This document shows, in pieces, positions 1 through 5,286 of a DNA stretch of 9,044 bases. The DNA lies in NCBI GenBank assembly GCA_017995275.1, contig JAGOJE010000030.1:1-9044 (forward strand), written 5' to 3'. Numbering within the stretch: position 1 is the first letter of the stretch; each line of letters begins with the position of its first letter. A program made the translations under genes and the position numbers. This DNA is from Rickettsiaceae bacterium. GTDB lineage: Bacteria; Pseudomonadota; Alphaproteobacteria; Rickettsiales; Rickettsiaceae. The notes beneath the pieces were generated by a model, which did no database searches, was not told the DNA's origin, and saw only the letters and a program-made list of their open reading frames with translations.

Positions 1-278
1 GGGAAAAATTATCACAGAAGGTCGATATAAATTGGAAGGACGAGAGTGGTTTAACGCAACTTCATTATGCTGCAAAATATGGTGATGTTTATGGTTTAGG
101 AAAGTTATTAGAAAATGGAGCTAATCCTAACTTGCAGGATAAATACGGTTGTACACCACTTTATTATGCTGCACTATATAATCAAGTGGATATTTTGGGA
201 AAATTATCACAGAAGGTCGATATAAATTGGAAGGACGAGAGTGCTTTAACTCAACTTCATTATGCTGCAGAATATGGT
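1..278 (+). repeat. 195-bp direct repeat encoding a pair of ankyrin units
   Basis: Bases 5-83 match bases 200-278 at an offset of exactly 195 (65 codons), with three mismatches, at 49/244, 56/251 and 75/270. The first 44 bases (5-48) are identical. Identity drops sharply after 83/278. The period equals two ankyrin units (33 + 32 residues) and keeps the frame, so the array can gain or lose unit pairs without disrupting the protein. Near-identity at silent positions points to recent duplication or gene conversion. Copy 1 reaches the window edge, so further copies may lie upstream. Confidence 0.9.
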
Positions 279-725
279 CAGGTTGATGTTTTAGGGAGGT
301 TATTAAAAATTCCTGGAATAGAAATAAACTCCCCGGCTCAAAATAATTATACTCCTTTAGGTTGTGCAATATGGTATGGTCATGTTAAAGCAGTAGAGAT
401 TCTTATAGAGCATGGCGCTAAAATTGATCCTACTAAAGAAAATGAGACTATTGAAGATAAAATAGCATTTGTAAGAGATCTTATTCAGGAGAGTGATGAT
501 GGGTCTCTTAAAGAGAAATATGGTGATATAATTAAAATTTTAGAGAGCCGAAGTGGTCTTGTTTCTGAGTTTAGCAAGGGTGATGAAGAGGTCTTTAAGG
601 AAGCTGGGAAATTACTCTCTCAAAAAATGGCTGCTACTGATAATGCAAATATTCCATATGTTCAGGAAAAGCCAGAAGGGATCATAAAAGAAGAGTCAAC
701 CTCCAGAAAAGGGTTGTCTCAATGA
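3..725 (+). CDS. Ankyrin-repeat protein, 5' end outside the window
   Basis: The frame is open from the left edge, so the true start lies upstream; 240 residues are visible and the stop is TGA at 723-725. After the tail of one repeat there are four ankyrin repeats of about 32-36 residues: roughly codons 13-45 (DESGLTQLHYAAKYG), 46-77 (DKYGCTPLYYAALYN), 78-113 (DESALTQLHYAAEYG) and 114-144 (NNYTPLGCAIWYG). Each shows the TPLH-like turn, the AA helix and an LL helix. About 95 residues follow, rich in Glu, Lys and Ser, with no repeat signature that I recognise. Ankyrin repeats bind proteins, and intracellular alphaproteobacteria often export such proteins to the host; an effector role here is inference, and no secretion signal is recognisable. 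The first two full repeats carry a recent DNA duplication. The last 30 bases overlap the 3' end of recR on the other strand. Confidence 0.9.
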   Translation, partial: EKLSQKVDINWKDESGLTQLHYAAKYGDVYGLGKLLENGANPNLQDKYGCTPLYYAALYNQVDILGKLSQKVDINWKDESALTQLHYAAEYGQVDVLGRLLKIPGIEINSPAQNNYTPLGCAIWYGHVKAVEILIEHGAKIDPTKENETIEDKIAFVRDLIQESDDGSLKEKYGDIIKILESRSGLVSEFSKGDEEVFKEAGKLLSQKMAATDNANIPYVQEKPEGIIKEESTSRKGLSQ

Positions 726-1298
726 AAAAGCAGCTGATAATGTGCCTTCATCTAGATAGTCTAATTCTCCGCCAACTGGAATACCGCTTGCAAGGCGTGA
801 AACATGTAATCCAAGGCCTTTTAAATGCTCCATAATAAAAAATGCTGTAGTTTGCCCTTCAATTGTTGCATTTGTTGCTATAATTACTTCATTTACGGAA
901 AGTTCTTGGCATTTGCGTATTAGCTCTGGAAGTCTTAGCAATTCTGGTGACATCCCTCGTGCTGCAGATAAAGCCCCGCCAAGGACATGGTATCTGCCTT
1001 TAAAAATCCCGCTTCTTTCCATAGCCCATAAATCAGCAACGGTTTCTACAACTGCAATAGTGGTGTCGTCCCTCGATATGTCTGTACATATATCGCAAGG
1101 GGCTATATTACTTAGATTTCCGCAGCTGTAGCAGGATGAAATGTTTTCTTCTACCGAAGATAGTATATTTACAAGATTTTTTATTCTCACTTCTGGATCT
1201 TGCAATAAGTGCAAAACTATACGCCTAGCAGACCTCTGCCCAAGTCCTGGGAGTTTCGAAAATAAGTAAATTAGCTGCTCTATTTCGTTAGTTTTCAT
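696..1298 (-). CDS. recR: Recombination protein RecR
   Basis: RecR acts with RecO (and RecF) to load RecA on single-stranded gaps coated with SSB. The 200-residue length is normal. The helix-hairpin-helix KLPGLGQRSARRIVLHLL spans residues 15-32. A C4 zinc finger uses Cys56, Cys59, Cys68 and Cys71 (CxxC-x8-CxxC). The Toprim domain follows, with its acidic residue at Glu85 (AVVETVADLW) and the conserved TNATIEGQTTAFFI and ASGIPVGGELDYLDEGTL segments. The ATG at 1298-1296 lies only 3 bases after the ybaB stop and has no clear Shine-Dalgarno sequence, so translational coupling to ybaB is likely. The dnaX-ybaB-recR order is conserved in many bacteria. The stop (TGA, 698-696) lies inside the convergent ankyrin gene, and I see no hairpin-plus-T-tract terminator after it. 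Confidence 0.97.
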   Translation of the reverse strand: MKTNEIEQLIYLFSKLPGLGQRSARRIVLHLLQDPEVRIKNLVNILSSVEENISSCYSCGNLSNIAPCDICTDISRDDTTIAVVETVADLWAMERSGIFKGRYHVLGGALSAARGMSPELLRLPELIRKCQELSVNEVIIATNATIEGQTTAFFIMEHLKGLGLHVSRLASGIPVGGELDYLDEGTLSAAFSLRQPFSGG

Positions 1299-1301
1299 GA
1301 T

Positions 1302-1625
1302 TTAGAATGGTAATTTAAACCCTGGAGGTATTCCCATACCGCTGGCCATGTTAGACATGGAACTATTAGAATCTAGTTCTGCTTTTGTAACTGCGTCGTT
1401 ATAAGCGGCGATGATCAAATCTTCTAATATTTCCTTCTCTTCTGGCTTTAGTAGGGAGGGAGAAATCTCTATTTTCTTCATTTCCATTTTACCATTTATG
1501 GTAACGCATACCATATTCCCTCCAGCCTTTCCTTCATACTCAGCTTTGGAGAGTTCTTCCTGCATTTCTTGCATTTTGCGTTGCATCGTTTGTGCTTGTT
1601 TCATCAATTGATTAAAGTTGACCAT
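1302..1625 (-). CDS. ybaB: YbaB/EbfC family nucleoid-associated protein
   Basis: This small DNA-binding protein forms a dimer shaped like tweezers and associates with the nucleoid; in many bacteria its gene sits between dnaX and recR, as here. It has 107 residues, the usual length. The N-terminal helix (NFNQLMKQAQTMQRKMQEMQ, residues 3-22) is the family's Met/Gln-rich coiled segment. It is followed by GKAGGNMVCVTINGKMEMKKIEISPSL, the conserved beta sheet (about residues 32-58), and a C-terminal helix ending in GMGIPPGFKLPF. The ATG at 1625-1623 is preceded by AGGA at 1634-1631 with 5-base spacing. That ribosome site overlaps the TAG stop of the dnaX +1 frame at 1635-1633, so ribosomes finishing tau would end on the ybaB start signal. 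Confidence 0.95.
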   Translation of the reverse strand: MVNFNQLMKQAQTMQRKMQEMQEELSKAEYEGKAGGNMVCVTINGKMEMKKIEISPSLLKPEEKEILEDLIIAAYNDAVTKAELDSNSSMSNMASGMGIPPGFKLPF

Positions 1626-1632
1626 AATTTTC

Positions 1633-2052
1633 CTACCTTAATGATATATCTGTTATTTTTGCATCTTCGAAGGCTGATTTAATCATCTTCCATTCTTGAG
1701 ATTCTAAAAATTCCCCTTTGGCTTTTTCCTTTAAACTGGGGAATGAGTTATCACCTGCGATAATAACATTCCATTTTTCTCCTGTCCACGAGAATAACAC
1801 TTCCGCAAGCGTTTTATTTAAAGCTTTGTTAGCATCTTCTCCGGATATTTCAATATTATGAGGTTTAGTGACTTTTACATTCACTTGATTGAATAAATAA
1901 TAGAATAATTCAAACTCTTTTATATTACGTAAATGTTTCAGAAGCTGGAATATAAAATCCGGTCCTATATCTATACCTTTCACTTTTCTTATAGGATCTA
2001 TTTTGAGAATTGCTGTCGTTGTTTTAGCTATTGCGCCTGGGTAAACCTTCTT
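1633..2052 (-). CDS. dnaX: dnaX +1-frame continuation: tau C-terminal domain
   Basis: This frame opens right after TAA at 2055-2053 and runs 139 codons to TAG at 1635-1633. It overlaps the zero-frame dnaX end by 29 bases. It has no convincing independent start: the first candidate is GTG at 1983, which would cut off part of the domain linker. The sequence carries hallmarks of the alphaproteobacterial DnaX C-terminus: FELFYYLFNQVNVKVTKPHN, then LAEVLFSWTGEKWNVII, then the charged helix and the ending FEDAKITDISLR. In E. coli this region of tau contacts the polymerase alpha subunit and the DnaB helicase. Joined at Pro387 of the zero frame by a +1 shift, it would give 521 residues, a normal tau length. 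Absence of internal stops suggests it is still translated. A recent frameshift mutation or a base-call error remains possible. Confidence 0.85.
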   Translation of the reverse strand, partial: KKVYPGAIAKTTTAILKIDPIRKVKGIDIGPDFIFQLLKHLRNIKEFELFYYLFNQVNVKVTKPHNIEISGEDANKALNKTLAEVLFSWTGEKWNVIIAGDNSFPSLKEKAKGEFLESQEWKMIKSAFEDAKITDISLR

Positions 2053-3199
2053 TTAAAGCATTCTCTACGACTGACTTTGGCGTAGGGAGCGAAGATGCAT
2101 ATATTGCTTTGATTGCTACCATTTCGGCACATAGTTGTTGGTTATGGGATGTTTTTAATTCTATTATCCCCTTGGAAAAAATTTGCCATAATAAAGTTAG
2201 TCGCCCTAAAGTAACTTTTGCTGCCATAGAGGATATATTATCGTGATGGCAAGAGTAAGTGGCTAGCTTGTATTTATTTATAATTTTTACTTTACTCATA
2301 TAGCCTATCAAATCTACTATATCTTCAAAGAATGATATCAAATCTGCACTTAGAACATAAACATCTTCAAGTAGTTTTATTGCAGATTCAGCATCATTTT
2401 CTATAACGTTTTTTAAGAAGATTGTCACTATATCTAAAGATGCTGCCCCAACCATTTTGCTTACAAGCTCAAGATTTACAATGCCACCACTTTGGTGAGA
2501 TAAAGAAGAAGCTTGATCTAACATGGAGATCGCATCTCTAGCAGAACCATCAGCTTTTAGAGAAATTAATTCTATTGCATCATTCTCAAACTTTATCCCC
2601 TCTTTTTCACTTATTTTCTTTAGAAGTGAGGAAAGTTCCTCTGTTGTTAGTCTTCTTAAGTCAAACCTTTGGCAGCGAGATAATATAGTGAGTGGTATCT
2701 TGTTTATTTCAGTTGTGGCGAATATAAATATAACATGAGATGGTGGTTCTTCTAATGTTTTCAAAAGCGCATTGAAAGCACTTTTAGAAAGCATATGAAC
2801 TTCATCTATTATAAAGACTTTAAATTTCCCCATTAGAGGTTTATATTCTACCCCTTCTATTATAGTTCTTACATCATCTACACTTGTGCGGCTTGCAGCA
2901 TCTATCTCTAATATATCTGGATGGTTTAAATTATGAGCGCTTAAGCAATTTTTACACTGTCCACAGGCTACAACTTTCTGTGAATCGCCTTTTAGGTCGG
3001 TACAATTTATTGCTTTTGCCACGATTCGTGCTGACGTCGTTTTTCCTATTCCCCTAGTGCCTGAGAATAAATAGGCATTTGCAATTTTATTGTTCAATAT
3101 AGAATAGCTCAAGGTTTTTGCCAGCACCTCCTGCCCAACTAAATCCGCGAATTCTAAAGGTCTGTACCTGCGTGCTATTGGTATGTAAGAATCTATCAT
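2024..3199 (-). CDS. dnaX: DNA polymerase III gamma/tau subunit, zero-frame (gamma-like) product
   Basis: This is the AAA+ motor of the clamp loader. The zero frame gives 391 residues: Walker A GTRGIGKT at 47-54, zinc cysteines 66, 79, 82 and 85, Walker B VFIIDE at 128-133, and the SRC arginine-finger motif at 174-176. The clamp-loader lid and collar region runs to about residue 370. The N-terminus (YIPIARRYRPLEFADLVGQE) matches the family, supporting the ATG at 3199-3197; its ribosome site is weak. The frame ends at TAA 2026-2024 with an atypical tail, PRRNS. Full-length DnaX in relatives continues for more than 100 further residues. Those residues are present here, but in the +1 frame (see 1633-2052). 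The product as read is therefore comparable to E. coli gamma: complete for loading the sliding clamp but without the polymerase- and helicase-binding tail. It lies 58 bases downstream of the YihY gene. Confidence 0.95.
   Translation of the reverse strand: MIDSYIPIARRYRPLEFADLVGQEVLAKTLSYSILNNKIANAYLFSGTRGIGKTTSARIVAKAINCTDLKGDSQKVVACGQCKNCLSAHNLNHPDILEIDAASRTSVDDVRTIIEGVEYKPLMGKFKVFIIDEVHMLSKSAFNALLKTLEEPPSHVIFIFATTEINKIPLTILSRCQRFDLRRLTTEELSSLLKKISEKEGIKFENDAIELISLKADGSARDAISMLDQASSLSHQSGGIVNLELVSKMVGAASLDIVTIFLKNVIENDAESAIKLLEDVYVLSADLISFFEDIVDLIGYMSKVKIINKYKLATYSCHHDNISSMAAKVTLGRLTLLWQIFSKGIIELKTSHNQQLCAEMVAIKAIYASSLPTPKSVVENALKEGLPRRNS
2033..2053 (-). promoter_or_regulatory. Candidate +1 ribosomal frameshift site in dnaX
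   Basis: Read on the minus strand, the zero frame is AAA GAA GGT TTA CCC AGG CGC. GAAGG (2050-2046) resembles a Shine-Dalgarno sequence and sits 4 bases before CCC (2041-2039). AGG (2038-2036), a codon often read slowly, would occupy the A site. The proline tRNA could re-pair from CCC to CCA, after which GGC GCA ATA continues into the tau domain. The arrangement matches the logic of prfB (close upstream Shine-Dalgarno, then CUU UGA C) and of the Ty1 CUU AGG C site. This is an inference from layout only; no comparative or experimental data are available here. Confidence 0.5.
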
Positions 3200-3257
3200 A
3201 GTTTAATTAATTCTCGTTATTTTGTTTAATAGGTATAGCAAAGATATAGCCGTGCTA
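3200..3257 (-). other. Spacer between yihY and dnaX
   Basis: This is the widest gap inside the minus-strand run. Just after the yihY stop the minus strand contains ATAGC-ACG-GCTAT, a 5-bp stem with a 3-base loop and no T tract, too weak to call a terminator. I find no promoter with both good boxes and correct spacing. The gap could hold a weak dnaX promoter, but the sequence does not decide it. Confidence 0.35.
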
Positions 3258-4094
3258 TCAAGGATTATTTTTTTTACTATCAGAATGGTGAAGTTGATAA
3301 TTAAGTTCGGCTCCGTAAATGAATAACATGCTAATTATATAAAAGAATAGCATTGTAACTATTATGCTTCCAAGTGAGCCATAAACCAAGCTAAATTGTC
3401 TGTAGTAAATAAGATAGTTTGAGAGTAGGTGACTGCTTATCATCCATAAAATCATCGTAACTGCTGCTCCTGGAGCTACTTCTATCAGTTTTATTTTTTT
3501 ATTAGGTAAAATACAATAAAAAATACATACAGTTATAAATAGCAATGTCCAAATGAATATATATCGGAATTGGTTTAATGTTGTAATGTAACTACCAAGT
3601 ATGACCGCAATTTCAGGAAATTTATTTAATGCTGCTGGTACGATTACTAGCAAAAACATTACAAGATATATCACCAAATTTATGATAATGAATTGTATTA
3701 TGCTCATAAATCTGCGCATTAAATAAGGTGGTGGCGTGCTTATATGGTAAACCCTGTTGAGTATCGTCCTCATGCCTTCTACAAAGGATGACGATGTCCA
3801 TATCGTTCCTATTATAGCAAGTGTCATAAGGCTAGCAGGTGGAGCTTTTACCAATTCCTCTACTCTGTGTTTTATAGATTCAGTAGCGTTGGAAGGGAGG
3901 CTCTGTATCATAAAATCTACGAAATTAGAGCCAAGTTCAGAAGTGCCCAAAAAGCTTGTCAGAGCTAGAAAAAAAACTATGAATGGAAAGAAAGATAGAA
4001 GAACTAGGAAAGACATATATCCAGCATGTTCAACACCATCATGCTGAATTGTTTTTTCTAGCGCTTTCCAAAAACATAATAAACATTTTTTCAT
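3258..4094 (-). CDS. yihY: YihY/BrkB family inner-membrane protein
   Basis: This 278-residue integral membrane protein belongs to the YihY/BrkB family. Members were once called ribonuclease BN, a label since withdrawn; the true function is unknown. Six hydrophobic segments lie at about residues 27-46, 87-105, 131-156, 176-196, 204-227 and 240-264. Family signatures are visible: GYMSFLVLLSFFPFIVFFLA near the N-terminus, IWTSSSFVEGMRTILNRVYH (98-117), and YGSLGSIIVTMLFF followed by IYGAELN near the C-terminus. The ATG at 4094-4092 lacks a strong Shine-Dalgarno sequence. The gene sits 37 bases after dnaJ and 58 bases before dnaX, on the same strand as both, so it is probably co-transcribed. Its position inside a chaperone/replication cluster does not by itself indicate a shared role. 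Confidence 0.93.
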   Translation of the reverse strand: MKKCLLCFWKALEKTIQHDGVEHAGYMSFLVLLSFFPFIVFFLALTSFLGTSELGSNFVDFMIQSLPSNATESIKHRVEELVKAPPASLMTLAIIGTIWTSSSFVEGMRTILNRVYHISTPPPYLMRRFMSIIQFIIINLVIYLVMFLLVIVPAALNKFPEIAVILGSYITTLNQFRYIFIWTLLFITVCIFYCILPNKKIKLIEVAPGAAVTMILWMISSHLLSNYLIYYRQFSLVYGSLGSIIVTMLFFYIISMLFIYGAELNYQLHHSDSKKNNP

Positions 4095-4131
4095 AGTGAC
4101 TGGGTATTTTATGTCGAAATATTTGAAGCCT

Positions 4132-5265
4132 TTAACTCCACAAATTTTTTACCTTATCAAAAAATCCTTTCTCATTATTACTTATAGATAATTCTTTGTC
4201 TAGTTCTTCTAGTAATGATGTAGCTTTTGTGCTTAAATTTTTTGGTACATCGACTAAAATATGCACATACATGTCTCCTCTTTGAGAAGACCTTACCTTG
4301 CTCATGCCTTTGTCCCTGAGTTTTAGGCGGTCCCCATTCTGTGTTCCTTTTGGAATTGTGAGTTTTACTGTCCCGCCTTCTATTACGTCTACTTCAACAT
4401 CGCCCCCAAGAGCTGCTTTCGTGAAGCCTATTGTTAGTTTTGAGTGTAGATCTGCCCCTTCAACTTTAAACTTTTGATGAGATGAAACAGAAACAAATAT
4501 ATATAAATCTCCAGCAGCTCCGCCCCGTACTCCTGCTTCTCCTTCTCCAGAAAGTTTAATTCTTGTGCCGTCTTCTATGCCTGCTGGAATTGTTACTTTT
4601 AGAGTTTTCTTTTCGTGATGTCTGCCACTTCCATGGCATTTTTTACATGGGTTTTTTATGGTTTTGCCAGTTGCATTACAATGTTGGCAATGTTGTTCTA
4701 AAGTGAAAAAGCCTTGTTGTATTCTGGTTACACCACTCCCGTGGCAAGATGTGCAATCACTATACCCTGAACCATCAGAACTTCCCTTGCCTTTGCAAGA
4801 GTCGCAGCTTATAGATGTTGAGAAGGATATATTACTATCAGTACCTTTAAATGCCTCTTCAAGAGATATATTGATATTGTATCTTAAGTCGGAACCGCGA
4901 ATTTCTGTAGGCCTTCTTCCGTTACCTCTACCGCCACCTCCCATAAAATCATGGAAAAAGTCAGAGAATATGTCCTGGGCAAATCCACCTTGATGGAAGC
5001 CTCCATGGCCTCCGCGATTTCCCGCTCCTGCGCCGCCAGATGTAAATGCTTGATGTCCAAACCTATCATAAGCAGCACGCTTTTGCTCATCCTTCAAAAC
5101 ATCGTAAGCCTCGCTTAATTCTTTGAATTTTTGCTCGGCTTCTTTATTCCCTTTGTTTTGATCTGGGTGATATTTCATTGCAAGCTTGCGGTATTCTTTT
5201 TTTATTTCATCAGGGGTAGCTGTTTTGGATACCCCTAGAATCTCATAATAATCTCGTTTGGACAT
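4132..5265 (-). CDS. dnaJ: Chaperone protein DnaJ (Hsp40)
   Basis: DnaJ delivers unfolded proteins to DnaK and stimulates its ATPase. The length, 377 residues, is standard for a full type I Hsp40. The J domain covers about residues 4-70 with the essential HPD at 33-35. A Gly/Phe-rich linker follows at about 77-115. The zinc-binding region has four CxxC motifs at Cys154/157, 171/174, 193/196 and 207/210. Three keep the CxxCxGxG form; the third reads CQHCNATG, with Ala in place of the first Gly, though all cysteines are kept. The substrate-binding domains follow, containing VTIPAGIEDGTRIKLSGEGE (224-243). The ATG at 5265-5263 lies 21 bases after the dnaK stop, the usual dnaK-dnaJ pairing. The ribosome site is weak (an AAAG only). 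Confidence 0.98.
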   Translation of the reverse strand: MSKRDYYEILGVSKTATPDEIKKEYRKLAMKYHPDQNKGNKEAEQKFKELSEAYDVLKDEQKRAAYDRFGHQAFTSGGAGAGNRGGHGGFHQGGFAQDIFSDFFHDFMGGGGRGNGRRPTEIRGSDLRYNINISLEEAFKGTDSNISFSTSISCDSCKGKGSSDGSGYSDCTSCHGSGVTRIQQGFFTLEQHCQHCNATGKTIKNPCKKCHGSGRHHEKKTLKVTIPAGIEDGTRIKLSGEGEAGVRGGAAGDLYIFVSVSSHQKFKVEGADLHSKLTIGFTKAALGGDVEVDVIEGGTVKLTIPKGTQNGDRLKLRDKGMSKVRSSQRGDMYVHILVDVPKNLSTKATSLLEELDKELSISNNEKGFFDKVKNLWS

Positions 5266-5286
5266 CTTTGTTTCTTTAACCCTGGA

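Noticed and set aside
132..725. TTG at 132 as the start of the ankyrin protein
   Set aside because: The frame is open to the left edge and encodes further ankyrin sequence upstream, so the gene is truncated by the window and does not start here.
1633..1983. Reading 1633-1983 as an independent gene with a GTG start
   Set aside because: The protein matches the DnaX C-terminal domain, and its frame extends upstream to 2052, directly overlapping the dnaX end. It is better explained as the continuation of dnaX.
4884..5090. Minus-strand frame of 68 codons inside dnaJ
   Set aside because: It lies in an alternative frame across the low-complexity Gly/Phe-rich part of dnaJ, with no ribosome site or recognisable domain. 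It is a by-product of biased base composition.
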